From Nitrospiraceae bacterium UBA6905 (GTDB taxonomy: Bacteria; Nitrospirota; Thermodesulfovibrionia; Thermodesulfovibrionales; UBA6898): a stretch of 64,000 bases of DNA. Position 1 is the stretch's first letter. Each line of letters begins with the position of its first letter. Positions 45,401-53,550 of this stretch are shown piece by piece. A model generated the notes under the pieces. It had not been told where the DNA came from, ran no database searches, and saw only the letters and a list, made by a program, of their open reading frames with translations. The DNA lies in contig DKBH01000104.1 of NCBI GenBank assembly GCA_002451165.1, forward strand, positions 23,076 to 87,075, written 5' to 3'. The position numbers and the translations under genes were made by a program.

Positions 45401-46732
45401 ATGGCATTTCGGATACTCATAGCAGAGGATGAAGAGATTACTCTCACCAATCTCGTTGACACTTTACGTGACGAAGGATACGACGTTGCCGGCACCCATA
45501 ACGGGGATGACGCTCTCCTGCAGCTCGATAAGGACCATTACGACGTGCTTATCACGGACATCAAGATGCCGGGACTAAGTGGCGTCGATCTCCTGGAAAA
45601 GGTTAAAGAAAAACATATCTCCACCGAGGTCATCCTTATCACGGGATTCGGAAGCATCGGTTCGGCTGTCAATGCCATGCGGAAAGGGGCCTATGACTAT
45701 ATCACGAAACCCTTTGACCTCGACGAACTGGTGCTGAGGGTCAAAAAGATCCGCGAGCAGGCCTTTCTGAAAAGAGAAAATATCGCGCTAAGAACCTATT
45801 TCGGCATGGATAAGAATGTATCGATCATTGCCCGGAGTGACAAGATGAAGCGCATTCTGGAGATGATCGAAGGGATACACGACTCGGACATAAACATGCT
45901 CCTGACCGGTGAAACCGGCGTCGGCAAAAGTCTTGTAGCCAAGATCATCCACTTTACGGGCAGAAGAAAAGAGAGGCCGTTTCTTTCCATTAATTGTGCC
46001 ACCCTTACCGAGGACCTGCTCGCCAGCGAACTCTTCGGTCATGAGCGGGGAGCATTTACCGGGGCAGTCAGCACGAAGCAGGGGCTGGTGGAGATAGCCG
46101 ACACCGGAACACTGTTCCTGGATGAAATAGCCGAGCTCTCGCCCAATCTCCAGGCGAAACTCCTCAAAGTCGTGGAGGAAGGCGAATTCTATCGCGTTGG
46201 GGCGACGAGGCCCCAGAAGGTTGACGTGCGCTTTATTGCGGCAACCAATCAGAATGTGAAAAACATGATCGCCGAGGGCAAGTTTAGGGAAGATCTCTAT
46301 TATCGTCTGAACGTCATGGAGCTGTTCATCCCTCCCCTCCGGGATCGACAGGAAGATATTCGCCCGCTCAGCAGGTATTTTCTCCAGAAACATCTGCCGA
46401 AGTCTAATAAAAAGATATCCGCCATTTCCGACGAGGCCATGGAAGTGCTCATGCATTACAGTTTTCCCGGAAATGTCCGTGAGCTTGAGAACATTATCGA
46501 GCGTGCCATCATTCTTGAGAAGGGTCCCGCGATAACACCGGAGAGCCTCCCCCATGGAATCCGGGTTCTCCAGATCGAGACCTTTGACCCGTCCAGAATA
46601 AAGACCATAGAAGAACTTACGAAAGAATATGCAGAAAAAGTTACAAAAATGCTCGGCGGCAACCGCTCAAAGGCAGCAGAGCTCCTGGGCATATCGAGGA
46701 CAAGCCTCTGGAAGATATTAAAAGAAGAGTAG
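45401..46732 (+). CDS. NtrC-family sigma-54 response regulator RR2
   Basis: 443 residues: receiver (Asp10-Glu11-Asp/Glu patch LIAEDEE, phospho-acceptor Asp53 in ITDIKMPG, ITGFGS, TKPFDL), AAA+ domain (Walker A TGETGVGKSLV, HERGAFTGAV), and a Fis-type HTH (NRSKAAELLGISRTSLWKIL). The HTH is almost identical to that of RR4 (62699 end), so both likely bind the same DNA site. It is downstream of HK2 and immediately upstream of module C, where matching repeated sites occur. Confidence 0.93.
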   Translation: MAFRILIAEDEEITLTNLVDTLRDEGYDVAGTHNGDDALLQLDKDHYDVLITDIKMPGLSGVDLLEKVKEKHISTEVILITGFGSIGSAVNAMRKGAYDYITKPFDLDELVLRVKKIREQAFLKRENIALRTYFGMDKNVSIIARSDKMKRILEMIEGIHDSDINMLLTGETGVGKSLVAKIIHFTGRRKERPFLSINCATLTEDLLASELFGHERGAFTGAVSTKQGLVEIADTGTLFLDEIAELSPNLQAKLLKVVEEGEFYRVGATRPQKVDVRFIAATNQNVKNMIAEGKFREDLYYRLNVMELFIPPLRDRQEDIRPLSRYFLQKHLPKSNKKISAISDEAMEVLMHYSFPGNVRELENIIERAIILEKGPAITPESLPHGIRVLQIETFDPSRIKTIEELTKEYAEKVTKMLGGNRSKAAELLGISRTSLWKILKEE

Positions 46733-46763
46733 CACCATCCACTTAGTGTCTTATCTGTAAACG

Positions 46764-46781
46764 CTGTTCATATCTTAAACA
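46764..46781 (+). promoter_or_regulatory. Candidate sigma-54 activator site, copy 1
   Basis: CTGTTCATATCTTAAACA, fitting TGTTCAT-N6-AACA. It lies about 180 bp upstream of the module C sigma-54 promoter and 32 bp after the RR2 stop. Confidence 0.5.
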
Positions 46782-46860
46782 CCCCCAGTTTTCGCTTCCT
46801 TAATCCTCACCTAATATAGATTATTTACTTATTTATCAATAAGTTATGCCATTACTCTCA

Positions 46861-46875
46861 TTGATTGTCAGTCAA
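46861..46875. promoter_or_regulatory. Near-perfect 15-bp dyad upstream of module C
   Basis: TTGATTGTCAGTCAA has TTGA/TCAA arms and TG/CA inner pairs. It lies between the two TGTTCAT sites and might bind an architectural protein or another regulator. Confidence 0.3.
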
Positions 46876-46893
46876 TAATATGCCCTGCCGCAA

Positions 46894-46911
46894 CTGTTCA
46901 TATTTTTAACA
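46894..46911 (+). promoter_or_regulatory. Candidate sigma-54 activator site, copy 2
   Basis: CTGTTCATATTTTTAACA is a 15/18 match to the site at 46764, and lies 50 bp upstream of the -24 element. The same spacing is seen in module D. Confidence 0.55.
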
Positions 46912-46960
46912 TACTATTGAGAAAGTATAATTTATTGCTTTAATTTCAAGATGTTATGAG

Positions 46961-46977
46961 TTGGCATCCCATGTGCT
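46961..46977 (+). promoter_or_regulatory. Sigma-54 promoter of module C
   Basis: TTGGCATCCCATGTGCT has TGGCA at -24 and TGC at -12 with the correct 10-nt spacing between GG and GC. The predicted start is about 24 nt before the first ATG of the module. Confidence 0.65.
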
Positions 46978-47012
46978 CTATAAATAGGTGAGTTTGATGT
47001 CAGGAGGACAAC

Positions 47013-47486
47013 ATGAAGCGAAATCTTTTATTCGTTACGTATCGGGAAGGTGAAATTGATGAGGGTCTCAATTATGCCCTTGATCTGGCAAAGATGACCG
47101 ATAAGGGTATGGCAGTACTTCTTGTCAACAAGAAGAAGCTCTCCCAAAAGCTGGAGGATATCATGTCAGCTGTATCTTTTGCAGAAGAGAATGAGCCTGA
47201 GATGGCCCGGCAGATCATGCGCGACTCTGAGCCCAAGGGAGACCTGAAGTCGGCGATCGAAGAGAGGTGTAAGACTTCGGGGATAGCTGCCGCTGTTCAT
47301 ACAGCCTTTCAGGATGCGGCAACATCTCTCAAGGACTATCTGAAGCAGAACAGCAGCATCGACATGGTGCTACTCAGCCCTGAGATCACCGACAACGGCA
47401 ATATCTCGTCCCGTGAATTGAGCCGTCTCGTGAAAACAGCGTCCCGGCCTATCGTAACCATGGCAAAACAGCCGCACACGGCATAA
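47013..47486 (+). CDS. Small Usp-like protein with shared helix motif, module C
   Basis: 157 residues. The start MKRNLLFVTYREGEIDEGLN and a Usp-like alpha/beta pattern (MAVLLVNKKKL, SIDMVLLSPEI, TASRPIVTMAK) surround residues 50-69, IMSAVSFAEENEPEMARQIM, which match motifs at 38055 and 41488. The Gly-rich ATP loop of true Usps is missing. The first 25 residues resemble the truncated protein at the window's right edge. CAGGAGGACAAC precedes the ATG. Family name not known to me. Confidence 0.78.
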   Translation: MKRNLLFVTYREGEIDEGLNYALDLAKMTDKGMAVLLVNKKKLSQKLEDIMSAVSFAEENEPEMARQIMRDSEPKGDLKSAIEERCKTSGIAAAVHTAFQDAATSLKDYLKQNSSIDMVLLSPEITDNGNISSRELSRLVKTASRPIVTMAKQPHTA

Positions 47487-47511
47487 CATTACACGCAAGG
47501 AGGATTCTTAG

Positions 47512-48441
47512 ATGCACCTGTATTTACCGGTAGCACTCACCAGCATCAACATCCTAATTCCGGTGGGATTGGGATTAGCAGTGGGCCTGCTTTCAGGCCT
47601 ATTCGGAGTCGGTGGCGGCTTTTTGATGACACCACTTCTTATCATGTTCGGCATACCGTCGACGGTCGCTGCTGCAACCGACTCGAATCAGATTGTTGCA
47701 GCGTCAACATCTGGAACCTATGCCCATTGGAAAGTAGGCAATGTTGATTTCAAGATGGGCTTTCATCTTCTCATCGGCGGCTTTATCGGCGGCCTTCTCG
47801 GCGTTCAGGCGATTAAGGTATTGAAAGCCATGGGAAACGCCGATTTTGTTATTAAAATGACATACGTTCTTATGCTCGGTGTGGTCGGGTCCTACATGTT
47901 TATTGAGAGCCTGCAAGCCATCCGCAAGAGCAAGAACAAGGCCGAGGCAGTGAAGCCACTTCAGGAAAAGGAGAACTCTTTTTCTCGTTTCCTGAAATCC
48001 TTGCCCCTGCAGACGCGGTACGAGAAGTCCGGCGTGACGCATTCCATGATCCTGCCGATCGTCTTCGGCGGTTTCGTCGGCGTGCTTGCCGCACTCATGG
48101 GCGTGGGCGGAGGATTCCTCATGGTTCCGGTCATGGTCTACATTCTCAGAATGCCGATGCATGTCGTAGTCGGGACGAGCCTCTTCCAGATCCTTTTCAA
48201 CTGTATTGAAGTGACGTTCCTGCAGGCGTATACCAATCACAATGTCGACTTCATCCTTGCGGTGCTGCTCCTGCTAGGCTCTACAGTCGGTGCTCAGATC
48301 GGCACAGTATTCGGCCGGAAACTGAGGGGCGAACAGCTCAAGATAATCCTCGCGGTCATCGTTCTGCTCGTCACCGTAAAAATCGTCTTCGATTTGACGC
48401 TCACACCGTCATTACTTTTGGCACAGGCAGGGGGACATTAA
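47512..48441 (+). CDS. TauE/SafE (TSUP) family anion transporter, module C
   Basis: 309 residues with about eight TMs and two glycine-rich turns (GLFGVGGGFLMTPLLI, ALMGVGGGFLMVPVMV). A cytoplasmic loop of about 50 residues (RKSNKAEAV... and LKSLPLQTRY) divides the halves. AAGGAGGATTC precedes the ATG. It is followed 2 nt later by a TIGR02186-type protein, a known neighbour of TauE/SafE genes. Substrate inferred to be sulfite or a related anion. Confidence 0.88.
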   Translation: MHLYLPVALTSINILIPVGLGLAVGLLSGLFGVGGGFLMTPLLIMFGIPSTVAAATDSNQIVAASTSGTYAHWKVGNVDFKMGFHLLIGGFIGGLLGVQAIKVLKAMGNADFVIKMTYVLMLGVVGSYMFIESLQAIRKSKNKAEAVKPLQEKENSFSRFLKSLPLQTRYEKSGVTHSMILPIVFGGFVGVLAALMGVGGGFLMVPVMVYILRMPMHVVVGTSLFQILFNCIEVTFLQAYTNHNVDFILAVLLLLGSTVGAQIGTVFGRKLRGEQLKIILAVIVLLVTVKIVFDLTLTPSLLLAQAGGH

Positions 48442-48443
48442 TC

Positions 48444-49235
48444 ATGGCAAAGAGTAAGACTTCCACGACATACGCGCTGTTCGGACTCATACTGGCCGCA
48501 GCAATCCTTATGATCTCAGGCAATGCCTCGGCCACACTCACGGCAAAGGCAAATCACGACAACATCAAAATCAACTTCTTCTATCACGGCAGCACGGTAG
48601 GCGTCAGCGGCATATCAGAACCGGGGACAGACCTTGTCATAAAGATCGCATCTCCCGAGGGGCATGAGGCGCTGAAGGAAAAAGGCAAGGTCGGCGGTCT
48701 GCTCTGGATGAACGTCGGTACCATGAAGTTCGAGCATGTGCCACATTTTTACTCCATACACAGCACGAAGAAGCTTGACGAGCTGCTTACGAGCGAAGAG
48801 AGGGATAAGTACGGCATCGGCTATAAGGCGCTGGAGCGTGGCGCGGCGCTCGACCCGGTGAGGAGCGACGAGGAAAAGGCGCAGTGGTTTGAGGAGTTCA
48901 TCAGATTCAAGGAGAAATCGAAGCTTTATACTGCATCTGCTGGCAATATTGAGTTGAAGGACAAAGACGGCAAACAGTCCTATTACATCCTGACCGCGTG
49001 GCCCTACCAGGCGCCCCCGGGAGACTATCTCGTGACGGTCTACGCCGTGAAGGACGGCAGGGTCATTGACCAGGCAGCGTCAAAGGTCCATGTCGAGCAG
49101 GCGGGCATCGTGAAGACGCTGGCCGGCATGGCGCGTAACAACGCTGCGCTTTACGGCCTGATCTCGATTGTCTCTGCGCTCGGCGCAGGGTTTGGCGTCG
49201 GACTCATCTTCAGAAAGGGCGGAGGTGCACACTAA
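48444..49235 (+). CDS. TIGR02186-family (Alph_Pro_TM) membrane protein, module C
   Basis: 263 residues: signal peptide (FGLILAAAILMISGNASA), a periplasmic beta-rich domain beginning KINFFYHGSTVGVSGISEPG with DLVIKIASPEGHEALKEKGK and LWMNVGTMKFEHVPHFYSIH, and a C-terminal TM (LYGLISIVSALGAGFGVGLI). This fits the putative transmembrane protein family known from alphaproteobacteria, usually encoded beside TauE/SafE transporters. Function is unknown; a periplasmic partner or anion-binding accessory is inferred from the pairing. Confidence 0.8.
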   Translation: MAKSKTSTTYALFGLILAAAILMISGNASATLTAKANHDNIKINFFYHGSTVGVSGISEPGTDLVIKIASPEGHEALKEKGKVGGLLWMNVGTMKFEHVPHFYSIHSTKKLDELLTSEERDKYGIGYKALERGAALDPVRSDEEKAQWFEEFIRFKEKSKLYTASAGNIELKDKDGKQSYYILTAWPYQAPPGDYLVTVYAVKDGRVIDQAASKVHVEQAGIVKTLAGMARNNAALYGLISIVSALGAGFGVGLIFRKGGGAH

Positions 49236-49237
49236 TC

Positions 49238-50095
49238 ATGTATGACACCATGGTAGTCGGTTTTGATGATTCTCTCTCGAGCAAGGCGGCGCTCATCGAG
49301 GCGTCAAACAGGGTTCGCAAGCACGGCGGCAAGCTCATCATGGTCCACGCGGTCTTCTTCGACACCGAGGAGTTCGGCATCGCTCCTGATCAGCTCGATA
49401 AGCGCATGAAGATCGGCGAAAAAGTCTGCATCGAGTCGAAGGAAAAGATTGCCTCAGAATTCGGCATCGAGGTGCAGTCCCTCCTCTGTGAAGGCGACCC
49501 TCCCGATGTCATCCTCGACGTCGCCCAGGGGAAGAAGGCTGATCTTATTGTACTCGGAACGTACGGCAGGCGTGGACTGAACAGGTTACTCATGGGGAGC
49601 GTCACCTCACGCATCATCGTGGACGCCCCGACCGATGTGCTCGTGGTGAAGAAGCCCTGTACCGAATGCACCGGCGAATACAGTTCTATTCTCGTTCCAT
49701 ACGACGGGTCGGACTTCAGCAAGCGTGCCTTGAACCGTGCATGCCAGATCGCATGCCAGGACAACAGCAAAGTGACTGTACTCTATGTGATCCCCCGCTA
49801 TGAGGAGATGGTCAATTTCTTCAAGACGGAGTCGATCCAAAAAAGTCTGATGAAGGAGGCGGAGAAGATCACGGCATCTGCCAAGGATTTTGCAGAGCTT
49901 CAGGGAGCAGTGGTGAGTACCCAGGTGACCGACGGCTATGTGCCCGACAGGATCACCGAGATCGCCAGGGAAAAGGGCCATGATCTGATCGTCATGGGAA
50001 GCCATGGCTACCGTGGTATGAACAAAGCAATTATCGGCAGCACGACCGAACGGGTCCTCCTGAACGCCGGCTGTCCCATACTTATAGTGAGGTAA
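49238..50095 (+). CDS. Tandem universal stress protein, module C
   Basis: 285 residues with two Usp domains. Domain 1: MVVGFDDSLSSKAALIEA and GTYGRRGLNRLLMGSV; domain 2: ILVPYDGSDFSKRALNRA and GSHGYRGMNKAIIGSTTERV. A CTEC segment (KPCTECTGEYS) links them, a possible metal or redox site not present in the module A and B proteins. It starts 2 nt after the membrane protein. Confidence 0.9.
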   Translation: MYDTMVVGFDDSLSSKAALIEASNRVRKHGGKLIMVHAVFFDTEEFGIAPDQLDKRMKIGEKVCIESKEKIASEFGIEVQSLLCEGDPPDVILDVAQGKKADLIVLGTYGRRGLNRLLMGSVTSRIIVDAPTDVLVVKKPCTECTGEYSSILVPYDGSDFSKRALNRACQIACQDNSKVTVLYVIPRYEEMVNFFKTESIQKSLMKEAEKITASAKDFAELQGAVVSTQVTDGYVPDRITEIAREKGHDLIVMGSHGYRGMNKAIIGSTTERVLLNAGCPILIVR

Positions 50096-50102
50096 GAAAA
50101 AG

Positions 50103-50522
50103 ATGAAAGGATATCGCAAGGTACTTATCGCGGTGAATGGATCGAAGGAAGTGCTCTCGAAGGGGATCGACCTTGCCTGCGACGAAAAATGCTGGATCAC
50201 GGTTGTAAAAGTGCTTCCACCGAACGAAGGCGACCTGAACCTCGTGGGGATAAAGAACATTGAAGATGTGCTCGACAATGGGTCTCGCCTCGAAACAGTC
50301 GAGATCAGGAAGCGTGCCGAGACAGAAGGAGTGTTGGTCAAGACGAGGATCGAAGAAGGAGATGCATCCCAGAAGATACTCGAGGTGGCCGAGGAAGAGC
50401 GGTGTGATGTGATCGTCATGGGAGCCAAGAAGCGGAGCTGGTTGAGAAAGATTTTCGGTGACAACACCGTCGGAAAAGTGATACATCAGTCCCCCTGTCT
50501 CGTTTTTGTTGTTAGTGTCTGA
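50103..50522 (+). CDS. Universal stress protein, single diverged domain, module C
   Basis: 139 residues: VLIAVNGSKEVLSKGIDLA at the start and GAKKRSWLRKIFGDNTVGKV near the end. The ATP loop has lost part of the G-x2-G pattern (GAKKR), so it may not bind ATP. It starts 7 nt after the tandem Usp and is followed by a strong terminator, so it ends module C. Confidence 0.82.
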   Translation: MKGYRKVLIAVNGSKEVLSKGIDLACDEKCWITVVKVLPPNEGDLNLVGIKNIEDVLDNGSRLETVEIRKRAETEGVLVKTRIEEGDASQKILEVAEEERCDVIVMGAKKRSWLRKIFGDNTVGKVIHQSPCLVFVVSV

Positions 50523-50533
50523 CATTCCTCTGT

Positions 50534-50567
50534 ATGGGGACCCCTGAGTGGGTCCCCATCCCTTTTT
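50534..50567 (+). terminator. Strong Rho-independent terminator ending module C
   Basis: Perfect 10-bp stem ATGGGGACCC / GGGTCCCCAT with a 6-nt loop, followed by CCC and TTTTT. Confidence 0.9.
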
Positions 50568-50677
50568 CCCCGCACTATCTGTTTCCGAAATGAGGTGACA
50601 GACAAGGCATATGCAGGTAAAGCTAAGTGGAGCGGAGACCTTAACCGGGATGCCGGACGAGGACGTACTTTTTCACT

Positions 50678-52339
50678 ATGAAGGATGCCAAGGTCGTGAT
50701 ACCAGAAAAATTTTCCCGGCTGCTTCAGCGCGGTCACATTGCGCAAGAGCAGCTTGCAGCTATACTCAGGAGCTCAGCATCAAGCGGTCAATTTCCGGAA
50801 GACCTGCTGGTTCATAACGGCGTTCCGAAGCATGAGATACTCTTCAGTCTCTCCGAGTATTATGGCACGCCCTACGTCGAATTCGACGACGACGTTCTCG
50901 TCTCATACTTCATCACGATGCGGCTGGATATGGAACAGCTGAAACGATCGCTATGGCTGCCGCTTTCTGTCACGAAGGACCGGGCTGAGGTGATCGCTGC
51001 AGACCCCGGATCATCGGCGCTCGCAGAAGAGATCAGAACAACGCTTCAGGTCGCCGAGATCGCCTTCATCGTCTCACTTCCGTCCGATCTCATTCGACTT
51101 ATTGAACACAATTTCGATGTTAATCCCAGATTCCCCTGTGCAGCCGGACGCACGCCTCTTGCCAAGGTCAGGACATTTCTTGTCGATCGACGAAGTCTGA
51201 TGGCCTGCTCCCGAACGTCTCTGGCAAAAGGCCGTACCGGCCTCGCCTTTTTCCGTACCGGCATCTCATGCATGACTATTGCGATGGTGCTGATTCGTTT
51301 CTTCGGATTCGGCATCCTTCTTATTCCCAAAGTCCTGCTGATATTAGCCGGCGTCATCATGGCCATTGAAGGCCTGTTCTGGTACGTTCGGGCGCGGAGG
51401 CAAGTGAAACCGGCCCTCACCTGCTCAGCGACCAATCCGACATGGGGAACGACGGTGCTCCAAGTTATACATCCTGGCGACAACCCCTCGTTCTATCGCA
51501 CAGAACCAGTCAAAGGGGCATCAGGGCTGCGCACCGCATGGAGAGAACTCTCACCAGTCATGCGAAGGAGGTTCCTCGCAAGCGACAGAACAGATTTCGC
51601 AGAGGAGCGGACGCTCCTCGCCTGCTACCGGACAAAGATGTCCTTTGCCCGGACCGGCCTTGCCTTTACCCGTACCGGCATCGCTTTTGCCGGACTGGGG
51701 ATAGCACTCCTTCGGCAGTCTCTCGAGGGCCCCTGGACCGTCTTCGACTCCGCACTCATCATCGTCGGAGCGTTGATGGCACTGGAGGGGTGCTACTGGT
51801 ACCTCTCGGGCAGGTCTGCAGGCAGAGAGGGTCATGAGACAGTGCGCCAAAGCCGGCGCCGAAAGACAATCTGGGACTTTGCCTTTCCTCCTTCAGTGCA
51901 GCATCCGCCACCTGGACAGCAACCTCCTCTCCAAGTCAGACCCACGCATGCTCCGGGAATATGGGCGACAACCGGTCTGGCCCTTGAGCGAACCATGCTT
52001 GCAGACAGGCGAAACGTCATGGCGCGGCTCAGAACCATTATGGCACGTTCACGAACCGGTCTGGCATTCATCAGGACCGGTATGAGCATATCTGCTGTCG
52101 GCATGGGACTCCTTTTCTTTTTTGGCATGGCGAGCATTCCCTGGACGATCTTTAACACCTTACTGTTTCTTGCCGGTCTGGCGTTCATAGCAGACGGGTT
52201 ATACTGGCATCTCCCGGCTGAAAGGACGCGGCGACAATACCCGTACTGTTTCGGAGAAATGGAGATGACACTTCCCGATTACGGCAGACCGGTGCGAACA
52301 TGGAAAAAGGCGGTCTTCAGTCATGACAGCGAAGCATAA
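50678..52339 (+). CDS. MshEN-like domain fused to three DUF202-like units with Arg-Thr heptads
   Basis: 553 residues. Residues 10-145 resemble the MshEN/T2SSE-N domain (GVPKHEILFSLSEYYGTPYV, VIAADPGSSALAEEI), which binds c-di-GMP in some ATPases. Three units follow, each with a soluble Arg helix and two TMs. Arg is spaced exactly seven residues apart at 158, 165, 172, 179, 186, 193; then 304, 311, 318, 325, 332; then 438, 445, 452, 459, 466, nearly always as Arg-Thr with a following LA or MA. TM pairs lie about 197-237, 337-377 and 470-511. The ATG lacks a clear ribosome-binding site. Function unknown. Confidence 0.8.
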   Translation: MKDAKVVIPEKFSRLLQRGHIAQEQLAAILRSSASSGQFPEDLLVHNGVPKHEILFSLSEYYGTPYVEFDDDVLVSYFITMRLDMEQLKRSLWLPLSVTKDRAEVIAADPGSSALAEEIRTTLQVAEIAFIVSLPSDLIRLIEHNFDVNPRFPCAAGRTPLAKVRTFLVDRRSLMACSRTSLAKGRTGLAFFRTGISCMTIAMVLIRFFGFGILLIPKVLLILAGVIMAIEGLFWYVRARRQVKPALTCSATNPTWGTTVLQVIHPGDNPSFYRTEPVKGASGLRTAWRELSPVMRRRFLASDRTDFAEERTLLACYRTKMSFARTGLAFTRTGIAFAGLGIALLRQSLEGPWTVFDSALIIVGALMALEGCYWYLSGRSAGREGHETVRQSRRRKTIWDFAFPPSVQHPPPGQQPPLQVRPTHAPGIWATTGLALERTMLADRRNVMARLRTIMARSRTGLAFIRTGMSISAVGMGLLFFFGMASIPWTIFNTLLFLAGLAFIADGLYWHLPAERTRRQYPYCFGEMEMTLPDYGRPVRTWKKAVFSHDSEA

Positions 52340-53546
52340 GGAGCGCGCACAAGATGTGAGCATCGGATTTCAGATACTCATCGAACGTGGCATCCTCACC
52401 CCTGAAGAGCTTGACCAGGCCAAAATCTCGGCTGTTGCACGGGGGAAAGATATCGAAGAGGTCCTGCTGGCGGAATATCATGTGCCGAAGCATCATCTTC
52501 TGGAAGCCCTCTCTGAATTTTATCACTGCCCCTCCATCGAATACGATGAGCGCCTCCCGGTGCCGCCGGAGCTACTGGAGGGCCTCGATGAAGAGAGTTT
52601 ATCGATGACACCGTGGTTCCCCGTCATGCGAGACGACCATACCGTAGTCATCGCGGCGAGCGATCCCGGCAATGCATTTCTGCGGCGTGAGGTCGAACGG
52701 CTTCTGCCTGCGGAACGCTATGAATATTGGGTTGCCCTCGGCGAAGACATCCAGTGGTTCATCCGGGATTTTCTGCATGCCCGACAAGGACATTTGATCG
52801 GAACGGAGCGGACAGGGCTGGCGTTCTGGCGGAATACGATGGCGCACTGGAGAACTAGGATGGCGTGCTACAGAAATGACCTTGCCGTTGCGCGCACCAA
52901 CCTTGCATTTCTGAGATGGGGGCTGGGGATTGTCGCCCTCTCGACTACCCTCCTCCGCTTGCGTGCCTCAGAACCGGCAGCGCCTCTGTACTGGTCGATG
53001 ATGGCATCGGGATTTGCTCTGTCGCTTTACGGACTCATCGGTTATCTAAAGATACGGAAGTCCCGGATGAGTCCCCCGCAGCATCAGACGCTGGTCGAGG
53101 TCACTGCGGCTACTCTGCAGTTTCTCGAAAATTACCACTTCATTGACACTCCGGGAGCAACTATCCCGTTGCGCCGAACCATGCTGGCGCGGCTCGGTGA
53201 TTTTCTGGCGAACCATTGCACTATATTGTATCCGTCACCGACCAGCAGGGAACGTACACATCTCGCCCGGGAAAGGAACGTTCTGGCTGCGCAGCGGACT
53301 GTTGCGGCCTGTTATCGGACCATCTATGCACGTGCCCGCACCGGCCTCGCCTTCATCCGTTCGGGGCTTTCGTTTACGAGTCTTGGCCTCGGCCTTCTCT
53401 CCTACTTCTCCTTCGGCGCGATGAGCTTCTTTGACTCGTTCCTCTTCGCCGCAGGCATGCTCATGGCAGCTGACGGGCTCATCTGGTACCTGCCCGTCCG
53501 GAAGGAACAGTCTAAAATACCGCGATGTCCTGTACCGCAGGGGTAA
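52323..53546 (+). CDS. Second MshEN-like/DUF202-like heptad protein
   Basis: 407 residues, overlapping the previous gene by 17 nt. Residues 15-125 are MshEN-like (LIERGILTPEELDQAK, HVPKHHLLEALSEFYHCPSI, VVIAASDPGNAFLRREVERL). Two Arg-heptad blocks follow: Arg163, 170, 177, 184, 191, 198, then Arg311, 318, 325, 332, 339, 346, each followed by two TMs (about 199-243 and 350-391). The blocks keep the RTxLAxx pattern. It is clearly a paralogue of the upstream protein, so the two may form a membrane complex that is sensed or controlled by the kinase HK3 downstream. Confidence 0.8.
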   Translation: MTAKHKERAQDVSIGFQILIERGILTPEELDQAKISAVARGKDIEEVLLAEYHVPKHHLLEALSEFYHCPSIEYDERLPVPPELLEGLDEESLSMTPWFPVMRDDHTVVIAASDPGNAFLRREVERLLPAERYEYWVALGEDIQWFIRDFLHARQGHLIGTERTGLAFWRNTMAHWRTRMACYRNDLAVARTNLAFLRWGLGIVALSTTLLRLRASEPAAPLYWSMMASGFALSLYGLIGYLKIRKSRMSPPQHQTLVEVTAATLQFLENYHFIDTPGATIPLRRTMLARLGDFLANHCTILYPSPTSRERTHLARERNVLAAQRTVAACYRTIYARARTGLAFIRSGLSFTSLGLGLLSYFSFGAMSFFDSFLFAAGMLMAADGLIWYLPVRKEQSKIPRCPVPQG

Positions 53547-53550
53547 TGCA

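Noticed and set aside
45788..46555. 255-codon minus-strand frame
   Set aside because: Antisense to the AAA+ domain of RR2.
50611..50817. 68-codon plus-strand frame before the first MshEN-like gene
   Set aside because: It enters the MshEN-like gene out of frame and has no motif. A leader peptide remains possible but unsupported.
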